A DNA stretch of 64,000 bases from Sipunculus nudus (lineage: Eukaryota; Annelida; Sipuncula; Golfingiida; Sipunculidae). The notes below the pieces were generated by a model. That model saw only the letters and a list, made by a program, of their open reading frames with translations. It had not been told where the DNA came from and searched no databases. Below, in pieces: positions 1-13,167 of this stretch. Every line of letters begins with the position of its first letter. Within the stretch, counting starts at the first letter, position 1. The translations under genes and the position numbers were made by a program. The DNA lies in the NCBI GenBank assembly GCA_026874595.1, contig CM049321.1, positions 49,273,297 to 49,337,296 of the forward strand, written 5' to 3'.

Positions 1-1999
1 GATGTGGGAGTTCATTGTTGAGTACACAAGCTTTCGATTGCAGTGAACACCAAGAAGACAACATGTTCACAATGCTCTCTGCGAAACTGTTTTATACACT
101 GCCACAAGCCAGTGGTAGTGATACACTGTATTACTCAAATCTTTATGGTCCAGACAAGGGAAGGCCTGTTGACAGTAGACCCCTTGCTCAAGTTGCCCAG
201 CCTCCTATGGTCACTTACTGGACGGGTAGGGTCAACGTCAGGCAACAATCAAGCAGGCTCTTCAAGTGTCATATTGCCTGACGCTGACCAACAAAACAGT
301 TAATATGTCATGTAATAGCATGGAAACGCTGGAAAGATCTGAATGAGAATTTTTTCTCAAGGTTTATATACTCTTGCATTTTTCTCCAATTTTGCTTCTA
401 AAACCCATATACTATTTTTTATAATATAATTACTCATAATACCACCGGACCCGGTTACCAACGCTTAATATAAAGACCTACGTTTTGGTGAAGATATATT
501 ATAAGGGTAGTCCTAGGATATGTTCTGGTAGATTTGCATGATGACGGATTTGGAATTGAATGTCAAACAAACTGTAACAACCCATGTTACTGCTATTTTC
601 CACGAAGAAATCACTACACGTGGTTTTCACAATGTGATTCCTGCGTTTTACACTGTGATTGTTATGGAGACAAACAAGTGGAAATACATTGCAAACTTAC
701 TTAAACTTAACCTTTTGTGCTGAATTCGTGTATTTTTTGTCTTTTCTCGCTATTTGTCACTATAACCTAATTTCTTCATTGAGAGTCAAATGATCTGGCA
801 AGCTTATTTAATAGGAAACCTATATACAAGTATTACCACCCTCGTTTTTAGGAATCATGACTTTCCCAATTTTAGAATAAGTATTGAATCAGTAGAAGTT
901 CTTCGTTTAAGTTCAGATAAGTTAAGGTAAGGGTACCCCCCCCCCCCCCCCCCCGAAAAAGATGAATGCTCTACAGGCAGCCTGTGAAAGGACTTCTTAT
1001 TCCTGCCTGTCCTATTGCTGCAACCATACAGCATAAAAGAGATCATATTAATAACTGAACTCATACTACACACAGCTGCAACAAAGCCTACAAAGACAGT
1101 ACGTGTACTTGGCCTGCAGTAAGCCAGTAACTTATAGCGTACCCTCTTGCATGGCTCTGGCCTGTGACCAGCTGCCCTGTGACGTCATGTGTGAAGTGTC
1201 TGAATATACAATAGGTCGCTGCTAAGAGCGCCATCTACTAATAATATGTTAAACAAAATATCAGTTCGTAAAGCCCGCGTAATTTTTTGCATTATGTACG
1301 GGCACTTGAATACCAGCTATTAAAAATACCCATTTCTCCAAACAATGATGAGGTATCATATCTCCGTACTTTTATCTACTGTTGCATACAATGATATTGT
1401 TGCTGCCTGCTCCCGCATTATTTGTTAAAAAAGAGTTACGTAACCAATGCGTAATCTATACAACGAAAATACACGAAATCCGGTTGACCGTTTCACCAAG
1501 TTACAATTTAAAACAAACGTAACTTAAGTCGTGTGTGACAGCATACATAATAATTAAACGTTTTTAAGTGTTCATTCGATCACTGAATTGTTATGTTAAT
1601 GAGTCGCCTGAAAACAAATTCGTCGTTCTGTTATTTTTTAACAGTAATATATATTATTAAGTTATTAAGTTTTCATTATACAATGAACGACCGTAATTCA
1701 TTATAACACTGCTTGGAATAATATCCAGTTCAATGTGGTATAAAATTTAGGGGAAAAACTTATATAACTTTGTCAATGACGGTTCCAGCAATATATCTTT
1801 TTTTTTCAGGAGTAAATTTGAAATTTTTACAACACATACACCCTGTAATAATTAAACCTATTTGAATTATTACATCTGGTTAGCTACTATTTACAGATGT
1901 TGGGACGAAGCAAACTAGATCACTCTACCTGAAACTCATAAACAATCGAAGTCATTTTCAGATTTTAAATAGTATTTATGGATGATCGATCATGATGGA
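1..1999. other. No gene recognised
   Basis: AT-rich. Two overlapping short frames at 15-303 have no family I recognise; a terminal exon of an upstream gene cannot be excluded. A CRE-like TGACGTCA occurs at about 1180. Confidence 0.5.
936..954. repeat. Poly-C run
   Basis: 19 consecutive C. Similar C or G runs occur at about 3001-3015, 26997-27009, 38911-38920, 52074-52089, 53031-53050 and 58876-58895. Confidence 0.95.
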
Positions 2000-2500
2000 A
2001 ACAGTAATCTATCTCATAGCAGCATTGAATCAGTATCTGCTCCGAACCTGCTGTCTACAGTTGTGAAAAAAATACTGAATGCAAGGGGCAGGATCTATCT
2101 GAATGGAGCAGTGAATCAGCATATGCTCCGAATCTGCTCCATGAACTCTACGTGAAATCTCCTAGAAACAGCATCGCCCTCGGAGGCTATTTCAGGAGAG
2201 CAGATTTTCAGCATCGCCTTAGGAGGCTATATCTGGAGAGCAGATTTGCAGTATATCTGCTCAGAATGTGCTGAGGTGAAGCAGTAATAAAGCATATGCT
2301 CTATAACTGCTGATTCTCACAGCAGAGATGGAGCAGTATTGACCAGCATGTAGTAACATCTGCTCTTTTGCTGCTCCAGGTTGCAGCATAATATGAGTAT
2401 ATTCGCAGCAGAAATACAGCATATGCTCACAAAGCAGCATATGCTGAACTTTGGTACGGGTTGGCGTGCACAGCTCGCTCCTGCTGCTTGTCCTCCAGCA
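2000..2500. repeat. Cluster of CAGCATATGCTC motifs
   Basis: The palindrome AGCATATGCT occurs at 2118-2127, 2291-2300, 2418-2427 and 2436-2445. Many looser GAGCAGAT..GCAG..TCTGCTC variants lie between them. Function unknown. Confidence 0.55.
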
Positions 2501-2894
2501 CAAACATTTTACATCGCCGAGTTAATCATGCAGTGCTCAGTCTCTGTCCTCAACCAATAAAGTATAAAACAATCAACCCTCTTAAATAATATAAACCCTG
2601 ACGTAAAGATTCGTGCTTTGTTGTTATCATTCGAAAAACGCTGTGATCAATGCAATGAACTTGTTACATCTGCTGCCCTTACTAATTAGTGACGCATTGC
2701 TTTGGTTTGCTCCCGAGCCTCCGCTAAGGTTTACTATGAACTAAGTGGTCGCATAAATGAGGATCAGGTCACGCGAAGGAACCAAAATAAGTGGTAGCAA
2801 AACGAAAAAATAAAAATGCGAGGTGCCCGCTATTCCGAGGTTTAGATACATGAAATGAAGAGCGAAAAATCGGGACCATGAAAAAGTTTTACCG

Positions 2895-2895
<1 letters not shown>

Positions 2896-2926
<31 letters not shown>

Positions 2927-2933
2927 AAGAGAG

Positions 2934-2952
<19 letters not shown>
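2896..2952. repeat. (TA)n(GA)n microsatellite
   Basis: TA units followed by GA units, just before the left minisatellite. Confidence 0.95.
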
Positions 2953-2965
<13 letters not shown>

Positions 2966-3058
2966 AAAAAAGGAGGAAGAGGGAGAGAGAGAGAGAAAAG
3001 GGGGGGGGGGGGGGGAGAATGAGAGACCGACAGACAAAGTAAGCAAAGCATTAAAACT

Positions 3059-4970
3059 TTGCCATTCTCATTCTCCCTTCCTTTGCCTACTTTGTTTGCC
3101 TGTCTCCCATTCTCCCTTCCACTGCCGACTTTGTTTGTCTGTCTCGCATTCTCAATTCAAATGCCTACTTTGTTTGCCTGTCTCCCATTCTCGATTCAAA
3201 TGTCTATTTTGTTTGCCTGTCTCCAATTCACCCTTTCAGTGCCTACTTTGTTTGCCTGTCTCGGATTCTCCCTTTCAGAGCCACCTTTGTTTGCCTGTCT
3301 CGCATTCTCCCTTCCAATGCCTACTTTGTTTGCATGTCTCCCATTCCCCCTTCCAGTGCCTTCTTTCTATATCTGTCTCCCAGTCTCCCTTCCAGTGCCT
3401 TCTTTCTATATCTGTCTCCCAGTCTCCCTTCCAGTGCCTACTTTGTTTGCCTGTCTTGGATTCTCCCTTCCAGTGCCTACTTTGTTTGCCTGTCTCGCAT
3501 TCTACCTTCAAGTGCCTACTTAATCTACCAGTCTCCCATTGTCCCGCTCAATGTCTACTGTGTCTGCCGGTCTCCCATTCTCCCACTCAATGTTCACTTT
3601 ATCTGCCAGTCACCCGTTCCCTCGCTCAATATCTATTTAATCTGCTGGTCTCCCGTTCTCTCGCTCAATGTCTACTTTGTCTGCCAGTCCCCCATACCCC
3701 CGCTCAACGTTTGCTTTATCTGCCGGTCTCCTAATCTGCCACTCAATTTCTATGTTGTCTGCCGGCCTTCCATTTTCCCACCAGAAGTGTACTTTATCTG
3801 CACGTCAACCTTTCCCCCGCTCAATGTTTACTTTGTCTGCCGGTCACTCAATCTCCTGCTCAATGTCTACTTTGTCTGCGGGTCTCCCATTCTCCCGCTC
3901 AATGTCTAATTTATCTACCGGTTCCCATTCCCCCGCTCAATGTTTACTTTGTCTGCAGGTCTCCCATTCTACCGCTCAATGTCTATGTTGTCTGCTGGTC
4001 ACCCTTCCCCCGCTCAATGTTTATTTTGTCTGTCGGTCACTCAATCTCCTGCTCAATGTCTACTTTGTCTGCCGGTCTCCCATTCCCCGCCCAATGTTTA
4101 CTTTGTCTGCCGGTCGCCCATTTTCCCGCTCAATGTTAACTTTCTGTACCGGTCTCCCATTCTCCCGCTCAATGTCTACTTTGTCTGCCGGTCTCCCATT
4201 CCCCCGGTCAATGTTTACTTTGTCTGCCGGTCGCCAATTCTCCCGCTCAACGTTTACTTTATTTGCCGGTCACCCATTCCCCCGCTTAATGTTTACTTTA
4301 TCTGCCAGCCCCCCATTCTGCCCCTCAATATCTTATTTGTCTGCCCGTCTCCCATTCCCCCGCTCAATGTTAACTTTGTCTGCCGGCCCCCATCCCCCCA
4401 CTCAATGTTTACTTTGTCTGCCGGTCCCCATTCCCTTTCTTAATGTTACCTTGTCTGCCGTTCTCTCAATCTCCCACTCAATGTTTACTTTATCTACCGG
4501 TCTCCCATTCCTCCGCTCAATGTTTACTTTATCTGCCGGCTCCCATTCCTCGCTCAATGTTTTTAATTTGTCTACCGGTCCCCATTCCTATGCTCAATGT
4601 TTACTTTATCTGCCGGTCTCCCAGTCCCCCGCTCAATGTCTTCTTTATCTGCCAGCCCCCCATTCTGCCTCTCAATATCTATGTTGTTTGCCCGTCTCCC
4701 ATCCCCCGCTCAATGTCTACTTTGTCTGCCTGTCCATATTCCCCCGCTCAATGTTTACTTTGTCTGCCGGTCACCATTTCCCTTGCTCAATGTTACCTTG
4801 TCTGCCGGTCTCCCATTCTCCTGCTCAATGTTTACGTTATCTGCCCGTCTCCTATTCTCCCTCTCAGTGCCTATATTTTCTGTCAGTCTCCCTTTATCCA
4901 TCTCAGTGCCTACTTTGCCTCACATTCCCCTGCCCACTGTCTTCATTGTCTGCCTGTCTCCCTTTCGATT
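3059..4970 (+). repeat. 39-bp minisatellite, about 49 units
   Basis: The unit reads roughly CTCCCATTCTCCCGCTCAAT followed by GTCTACTTTGTCTGCCGGT, about 39 bases. Some units are 37-40 bases long. Few units contain stop codons in any + frame, so long low-complexity reading frames of 13-residue repeats (CLLCLPVSHSPAQ type) appear in all three frames. That is expected from the unit and is not evidence of a gene. A (TA)n(GA)n block and a 15-base G run sit just upstream. Confidence 0.9.
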
Positions 4971-6070
4971 GACTGTTATGTGTCCTCAATGACTGTCTGT
5001 GGTATATACCGAACAGAGAAATACGGTAACATCACGTATGTAGTGTTTTATTCTGTATAATGAGCGTATTGTAAAGAGAACAAGTATTTTTTTATGATAA
5101 CTTTAATTATTGTTTCAGAGAGGAATTTACGATTATGGACGTCTCTTTGATTAAGAAAGCATGCGCCATCTAATCTTGTCCAGCAGTGATCTCACTCTCC
5201 TGCCTGTTAGGTTGCAGTTCACGAAAATATGTTGTGAACTCCCATCCGTATTTCAGTCTGTTCACGGGATTGTTGCCGGTAATGAGGTGTGTTTCTCCTG
5301 CTTTGAATGCACTCTTTTGCTGGAGTCATCAACTGGGTTAACGTAGGATATATCAGTGGCTACACTTGGCGTCTGATGGAGAGACTACGTTTCTGGTAGC
5401 AGTGGTATTGGTTGTACAAGCATTCAACAGAGGGCAGCACAGAACTCGAGTCTTGTCGCGGCAAAAAATAATGAAAAGAAAAATAGTTCCACAGTTCGCT
5501 GTCTGGTAGTTTGGACGTTTGCATCAGTCCCGCCCGTAGACCGTAATGTGTGACCCGTCACTTCACATTAATCGTTGTGTTGTCACTTGTTCTTGGAGTG
5601 CTACTGTTCGAGGAATATCAGTACTTGGCCATGTGAATGAAACCTTACGTTTTTTTTTTTGGTTACCTGATTGTTGGATTCATAGTGTCCAGCAGTAGGA
5701 GTTAGAGTAAACATTGAGAGAACAGAACCACCATAGACTTAACGTGAACGGGAAAAAAAGTTTGACCATAAGGAATGGTGAACAGGGTTATGGCCGAGGG
5801 TAGCCGATAGGTGATTCTGCCGGCCGGCACAAAGTTAACATTTACAACCCACCCACCAGTACAAGAGATCTTAATAATCGTCAAAAAAACAGCTACAAGC
5901 TATGACATTTTGGTTATTTATAACCCAAAACTGCATTTCTCATAAGTATGTTTACAAATTGAATCAATCGAGAGCCAAAATAATCATTAAAAATAGTTAT
6001 AACACGTAGAACAACGCAAAAATAAAGGTTACATATTCCGAAACCGTGTGCGTGCACCTATTGTAAATAT

Positions 6071-6408
6071 CTAGACCTGCAACAGGTCGAGGAATTTTTT
6101 TTCTTCATTTTCTTATCACGTTTATTAATGTTTAGTGATCATTTTATAATTTATGCATTAGCTCCTTCTGTGGGGTGCAAATAGTTTACTTTCTTTCTCC
6201 AGGGGGCCCCACTATCACTAAGGGGTATGGACTAAATGAGAATCCTCTATAATTGAGCACACAGACGCCATCTGTAGTGATTTACTGGGACTGGTCATGG
6301 CAGCTGGACATAGGGTCAACAGTGTAAAAGTTTAGGGGTTGCTTTGACTTTTGATATATTGATGTAAGATCAGAATCTGACAAAATTATAGGGACCTACG
6401 CAGATCTA
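6071..6408. mobile_element. 338-bp hAT-like MITE, present only in the left duplicate
   Basis: It is flanked by the direct repeat GTAAATATCT at 6063-6072 and 6409-6418. The ends read CTAGACCTGC and GCAGATCTA, which are imperfect inverted repeats. The right duplicate at about 62490-62510 reads straight through (TTGAAAAGATCTGACATT), giving an unoccupied site. A target duplication of 8-10 bases fits a hAT-type insertion. No coding capacity is seen. Confidence 0.72.
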
Positions 6409-6746
6409 GTAAATATCTGACATAATCATAATTTATGCCTGATGAAATGGGGAATACCCCGGAATCCCCTGTGCAATTGGTTTAAATTTAGCCGGCACTC
6501 ACATTTGTCCGGCTATAACCCTGATGGTTAATAATGAATGGTGGTATACACTACGTCTGAAAAAAATGGACAGGATCTTCCCGTCGGCCTTGAAGCCTCG
6601 TGGTATCGATAGCGCTATGGTAGTGGCGCCACCTTCTGCATAAGATTTACACTATGGGTTTGTTTCTTGCACAGAAACACCAGCGAAACAGAGATGGAAA
6701 CTTCCCGATAGTGTAACATGCAACGTATCTCTAAAACACAATGACC

Positions 6747-6748
<2 letters not shown>

Positions 6749-6812
<64 letters not shown>
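6749..6812. repeat. (TA)n microsatellite
   Basis: 32 TA units. Its counterpart in the right duplicate is 62844-62900, so the array predates the duplication. Confidence 0.95.
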
Positions 6813-6814
<2 letters not shown>

Positions 6815-7764
6815 CAACTAGCACTGCACAAATAACCAAACTTATAGCAACACTTATGCTGTCAGTGCTAATTTTCTAAATTTTGCAATATTTGTGTTAA
6901 TGTTTGAACGGAGGTTTCGATCCTCAAGTTTCAGTGATCATTTTAACAGATGACACGACAAAATTGACCTTTGACTATGTGGAAAGAGTGCAGATCGTTT
7001 CACTTCGGGGAATAAATTGAGTGACATTTTATGCGAGTCATAGAGAGAACGTTGCTGTGAAAGGCGCATATTTTCCAGCTCTATAGATAATAAATATGTG
7101 AAAGTATCTCCTCCACGAACAGTAGAGAGAATGTAGATGTCGAAGTGACTGTACTACGAAAACAGGGGTGATGCAGATGTGAAAGCAACATTTTTGGAGA
7201 TGCATAACTAGTGTATATATCAGGTATATAGAAATAACAGACCTGCAGATAAAGGGGTCCTCAGTGAGAAGAACTATATTTCTTCTGGAAAAGTAAAGAC
7301 TTGAAGAGAACATGGGGATGGCTTCGCTAAAAGAATCTCTGCTGCACTTGAACGAACCACCAATAAACGACACAGAACGGCTACTGAGTCTGAGTCTTAA
7401 CTCTGACAAGAGGTCCAATCACCTTCATGTCAGCATATGGCCCAACGCTAAATTCCATCCCCGAAGCCTTGATGACCTAGTTGCATGGAATCCATAAACT
7501 GCAGACGTCTTCCTGACGGACGACTTTAATGCCGGGGTCGGCTCACAGCATGACACCTTGCATACATGCACCGACAATAAAGGTGGAGGCAATGTGTACA
7601 AGGATTGCCAAAGACGCCAAAGCTTTAATCTTTGGTAGCTCTTTCGGCCTGGCATGATGGAATCTTCTTGTTGTGATGGCAGTTTTACTAATCATGATGG
7701 AATGGTCACTGTCGCAGTCAGCTCCGAGTGTTGTACTATACATTTCTCTGTGTCTATATTATAA

Positions 7765-8160
7765 AAGACTTGGCTACGTTTGTTAAATGATCAATATAAA
7801 CTTTTACTGCCATAAGATATGAAATATCAAGTATCATTATATAAACACTTTACGTTATACTCTTTATTCATATATATATATTACATGTAAACCCGTTGCA
7901 TTTATACATGTTATTATGGATACATGCTACTTCATTATGTCATATTTAGCGTGATATTTAACGATATTAGAAAGTATTTAGTACCCATTACACTTGTACG
8001 AATTCTATCCTTTTCTCGAACAATACCTCCTACGATAAAAAAAAGCATGTTTAGTGTGTGTTTGTGTATGTTTTGGGGATGGGGGTTGGTGCAATTAGTA
8101 AGTATAAGTCCACCAGTAATCGCAATAGGATTCTTAACACGGGGTAGGGTGGACACCTTT
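7765..8160 (+). repeat. Dispersed repeat shared with 18480-18945
   Basis: Shared blocks include AAATGATCA near the start, ATGGATACATGCTACTT.ATTATGT.ATATTTAG, CTTGT..GAATTCTA and ACGATAAAAA. No coding frame is conserved. Confidence 0.65.
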
Positions 8161-8289
8161 TATCTTACTATATGTTATATGGCTACTGTTGCTATGTGTA
8201 AACACTTAATTGGAAGCTATTATTAACATGTCTACATAGCATTCCATTCTCTTTAGTGTGCATCTCAAACCCTTACAGGAGAACAATTG

Positions 8290-8610
8290 ATGATGAGTTA
8301 TTAGGGCTTCCGTCCTTCCGTCGCTGACACTTTATCTCACGCGCGATAATTCAATAACAACATACTTCAGCTTTACCCAAATTTCTCAGGTATGATTGGT
8401 AAATACGAGGGCTCCAGACCTATTGAATTACAGAACTTTCGGAATTCAAATACGGCCGCAACATCCTAACTGTTGAATTTTTCAGCGCGATAACTCAACA
8501 ACAAAATACTTAGCTTTCCAAGAATCACACAGATGATTGGTACATACGAGGGCTCCAGACCTGTTGAATTAATGACTTCCGGAATTTCAAGATGGCCGCC
8601 TTAGCCCAAT
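8290..8610 (+). repeat. Dispersed repeat with CGCGCGATAA core, internally duplicated
   Basis: CCTTCCGTC.CTGACACTTTATC..CGCGCGATAA is shared with 58980-59190. Inside, a block of about 160 bases is repeated (ATGATTGGTA..ACGAGGGCTCCAGACCT at about 8392 and 8533). Confidence 0.65.
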
Positions 8611-8953
8611 TTAATGCACAGACATGTTGGTTTTGTATTTGATTTCTCCTGGATGCGCGCAACAAGGGAAAGCTCCGCAGTGAAGATGTGATCTTTGCCC
8701 GTAAGAAAATGTCCAAATCATTACGTTCCCAAAGATACATAGGCTCAACAAAAGATCAGAGCTCATTTCCAAACGCAGGTATAATCATAATCCCAATATA
8801 TTCCCACCTGACCATGGCTGAGTGCTTCGGCACGTAATTACATAATGTCACCAACCGTTCCTCAACAGTTCACATATGACGATTGCGAAGGCACGAACAC
8901 ACGTGGTGATGTGTAACGAAACATTTTCGTTATAAATTCTGTGTATATCTATA

Positions 8954-8954
<1 letters not shown>

Positions 8955-8998
<44 letters not shown>
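8955..8998. repeat. (TA)n microsatellite
   Basis: Pure TA array. Confidence 0.95.
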
Positions 8999-9003
<5 letters not shown>

Positions 9004-11544
9004 CATGCCGTTAGCTTCATTTTAACAACTTTCACCTGATGAAACAGTCTGTCATGAATTTACTTTATTGTTTTTCTTCAGTGCGAAGGGTAGTTTCCTT
9101 ATTCCGGTTGAGGCTCGGTAAAATTCACTGGTATTTGGACCAAGAGTTGACCTGTGACAGAGCTGGTGAACTATTACACCTTATTCATGTTTAGGTTTTT
9201 ACATACCAACGTTTGATTAGAATCCTTCCGGAGGTTAAGCTTTTCTGACTACTATTTAGTTTGGTATTTCTGCTTACCAATTATTTTGGCATAGGAACAC
9301 CCGTCTTGTATTTTTTTCCGATTAGATAACATTAATGATATTTCAAATATTTCTGTTTATCTATACAAGCTGTTTTTAAACAAGTATAGACGATCAGAAT
9401 TAAATGGCCTTCGCAAAACTATGATAAATATGTGAATATGACTATTTTGGGGAGCCCCCACTTGTTATAAATACGCAGATTTCGACAAATGAATAACCTA
9501 TGGTTTCTGGCCGATATCTTTAGTTAAAATACGTAAGTTTCGGAATATAAGCCCTTTAACTCTTTTGCGCATATTATTATCCTTTAATATTTCTTTGGGA
9601 GAAATAATGATTATAGTGCTTGTCCATAGAAAATGTTCTTGATTACTTACATATAGACATAAAGTTACGGGCATAAATATTGCAGCATTTCATAAAAGTA
9701 CATGGATAAAGAATCGGTACCATTTTGAAGAAAGCTATTCTGCTTCATTTTCTGTAGAATTTATGATTTTTTTAATTCTGTAGTACAGTTCTTATATTGC
9801 CTCTGTGAAGGATGCGTAGGCTCGCTTATCTACAAGCTATTAATAGACACAGTGCCAACCAACGGTGACAAACAGAATAAAAACACGTACAATTAGGTGT
9901 TTGTTTTCATATGTCAAGAGGTTTAAAGGTCCCAAGTTTTGCCCTAAGCAAAACTTTGGTTCGTCTAATTTTCCTCCAGATATCTATATTGATTGTGTTT
10001 GGATTATACTGACGGACCTCCTATAAAATTTGAACAAAACGAGGAGCCTTACAACACATGATGGTTCTTATGGTGTCGCTTTCTAAGAATAAATGTGTCT
10101 GGCGGTATCTTTTTATCTCCTTTTGAATGCTCTCATCTGCCATCTTGAAACGGCCTGCCGGTAGTACTGATGTCGATTTAGCCTTGAAATGAGCTATTCA
10201 CTTACAGCTTTAACAGTCTAGGTACTGTTTGTCTCAGAGAATCTTGATCTGCATCCGGGAACAGGACTGGTGTTACTCTGTTGGCATGAAAAAGGTCAAA
10301 ACCAAACATGGTTAGAAAAAGACACTTAGTTCTAGTGAAAACACATTTGCTGAAATCTATATGATAATTGACGGCGGTCACACGAGACTTTTGTCACACA
10401 TCTCCACTATGGCCGCTCCTGGGACACGCACGATTTTGGTCTTGAACTGTCGGGATTGATGTTAAGTGTGTCCTAATAAAATGTTTTCCCCTATTTTCAC
10501 CTAAATATTTATATAAATCACTTTAATTTTTAAGGGCGATTTCTGCGGCACCTTACGGGCCCTCTTATACGGTCTTATATCACAAAATGTTCAGTTCTTC
10601 TGCGAGCAATATGATTTCATTACATTGATAAAATATGTGGTAAGTAGGGTTTGAAATAAGGTTATTTGGTTAGTAGGGCTTGAAATACACAGTTGCCTTA
10701 TCTGAAGCTAATTAATATAACAATTAGGCAAAATATCTATGGGCATGTTATTCCTATTTATTTCAATATACTAAAACATTACTCTTCACATGCTATGGGT
10801 GATGTTGTCTTATTTATTGATATTAAAATAGGTTAGCCATTCTTCTTTTATGATAGCACCATCTGTCGTATTTGAGGTGAAACTAAACTGGTCCTCCTGT
10901 GCAAATAATGAACGGGTAGTATAAGCTAGAATGAGAAAGTAGTAACTGTTACACATTTTGTCAGATTTTATGGCAGCTTGTCTCGATAGGCTGACGCGTA
11001 AAGAGCAGTCTCTATTTTAACAATGTTCGTTACAAGAGTTGCAGCTCCTTGCCCATATAAATGTCAATCGATCTGTCCTGAAGCAATGCTATGTCTAGCG
11101 CCGCTCTATAACGCTCTATGGCAAGGCATATATTTCCGGCACGTTTGACAACGCCTCATGGCCTAGATGATTTAATATAAATCATCGAAGTACATAGATA
11201 TGTTTGTATACTTCCTGACCACACGTGCCATGTGCGTGAATAAATACGTTATAACTGAGCATATTGCAATGTAAGTTACCTGCATGATTGATGAATTTCT
11301 CACCTCATGCACGAGTAACTGAGCGATAACCAACCTGTAGGCAAAATGGCACATGATTTGGTACCATAGGGTTTAAATAAACACTTTGGTTTGTGAGTGC
11401 TTGTGAAATACTTAGTGCTAATCAATCAATCGTTGTCTAATATTAATATTACCGCCGGTTTAACACTATACCAATAGTATGGATGGCCGTTAATTTGCAT
11501 TTCCCCGCATGGCTTGTTTCACGACTTAAGTAACCATTACAGCC
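8999..11544. other. No gene recognised
   Basis: AT-rich unique-looking DNA without convincing coding frames or repeats. Confidence 0.5.
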
Positions 11545-11688
11545 AAATATAAATGCTTATACTCGTACTCACGATCTTCCGATATCCTGTCGAGGGCCTT
11601 ACCACTTAGCTACCCCAGATTCCCTTACCGACTCTTCTGTGTATACCATTTCCATCTATAAACAATGAACCAGCATGGCTATTCATTC

Positions 11689-11770
<82 letters not shown>

Positions 11771-11893
11771 TATATGCAGCACACCATATTAGACCATTAG
11801 TTCTCCCTGCTGCATGCAAAGTCGATGTGCAGAAAAATGTAGTGGGTGAGACAATAACGTCACTTCCGTAACGTCACTTTGCTGGTTCCTATA
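11545..11893. mobile_element. SINE fragments of the 24-kb family
   Basis: The reverse complement of 11597-11614 reads GTAGCTAAGTGGTAAGGC, a good A-box, followed by a degenerate B-box (minus-strand head). A + strand tail (TCTGTGTATACC..AATGAACCAGCATGGCTATT) runs into a (TA)n array at 11689-11775. GTAGTGGGTGAGAC..ACGTCACTT..GCTGGTTCCTA at 11840-11893 matches 24409-24460. Confidence 0.6.
11689..11775. repeat. (TA)n microsatellite at a SINE tail
   Basis: TA array with two interruptions, directly after a SINE tail. Confidence 0.95.
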
Positions 11894-13117
11894 GGTTAGG
11901 GGGACCTATTTCCAGGTCCGGTCAAGGTCGGCCCATTTTTTGGCGTCAAGAGTGAGCAGGCATTAAATATTGTAGGGCAGCAGAGAATGTTAGGCATTCA
12001 GTGTAAGGGGGAAAATATATTGGTTCCAGATGGGGGGAGACAGGAGACTTTCAATCATTTTTTTCTCAGAGGTTGTTATAATTTTTGTGCTGTTTGAGGA
12101 GATTGAATGTGTCAGTGCTGGTGGTTTGGGCATGGCTCGGCAGGTGGCGACATCTGTGGTTCACTATAGTACTTCAGAAGCTGGTCTCTAGTGGAAAAAA
12201 AAGAGATCCGGAACCCCCTGTTTTTCTAGAATAAAATAAAATTTCAGGTGTTGATCTTGAGTTTGATGTATAACATGATGCCAAAATCTCGATAGAAAAC
12301 AACTTTTCCAGTGCACGCAACATGCACCGTATATGATATTATATAGGGCTTGGAAATATGTCCCTCTTACCTGTAGGTGAATCTTGGGAAAGGCAGCAGT
12401 CTCTTAACAACTCGGGAGAAAGGCAAAATAGAAAGTACAACCGAAACTACTGAACAAACTTTACTTTAATGTCAGCATGAAATATACAGAATATGTTAAA
12501 ATAATTTTTTTCCCAAAACTTTCTCGAAATAACAAGAATTCTAATCACAGCTACCCCTATTATCGCCAAAAATAAACACCTGGCTCAACAAAGCCCCTCT
12601 TCCTCACACACTTGCACACACAAAGCCCCCCTCTCCCAACCCGCTTTTTTTTACCCCTCCTCCCCCACCCCCCAAATTGTATTTGAAACTTGCTAAATCT
12701 GAGTCATCCTTTCTTTATTCTTTGTGTTTAATAACCTGGATTGTAATTTAGGCATTTTCTTCCGCATGATAGTAGATCTTGGTGTAATCTCGCCCTTACC
12801 ACTAATCCAAGGAATACAAGGCTACTTTCAATCCCACCGGATAGACCTTCTAGACCATTTCTTTAAGGTTTCAAATCATTCTTATAATTCTGAATGGAAT
12901 GTCCCCTTGCAGCGCCGCATAAAAAGGTTGTTTGTTTTTTTTTTGTTTTATACGGTTTGGACCAGGTACACGTAATTTTTTTGTATATTGTGAATGAAAT
13001 GTTAAAATATTTAGATCCAGGTTTGCAAAGAAAATGAATATGATCTCTTGTCAGAGGTGTTGTCAAGGAAAACTTTACCTCAGTCTGCCGATTAATTTAC
13101 CTGGGTTAAGGGTAAAA

Positions 13118-13167
<50 letters not shown>

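Larger units (their letters stand above)
2550..7313 (+). repeat. Segmental duplication, left copy
   Basis: It matches about 60152-64000 in the same orientation, with long near-identical runs such as CTGCCCTTACTAATTAGTGA and GACAAAATTGACCTTTGACT. The order is shared: an AATAAA, the 39-bp minisatellite, a 1-kb unique block, a (TA)n array and a block ending GTCCTCAGTGAGAAGAAC. The left copy has a longer minisatellite and an extra 338-bp element. Confidence 0.9.

Noticed and set aside
3059-4970. CRISPR-like regular repeats
   Set aside because: Units are contiguous and degenerate with no spacers, in a eukaryotic setting. It is a minisatellite.
2952-5060. Long + strand frames of up to 434 residues made of CLLCLPVSHS-type repeats
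   Set aside because: All three frames are open because the 39-bp unit has almost no stops. Unit-length slips change frame freely and no splice or start context supports a protein.
7312-7743. GC-richer block with frames on both strands
   Set aside because: No family resemblance, no splice support and no conserved counterpart in the window.
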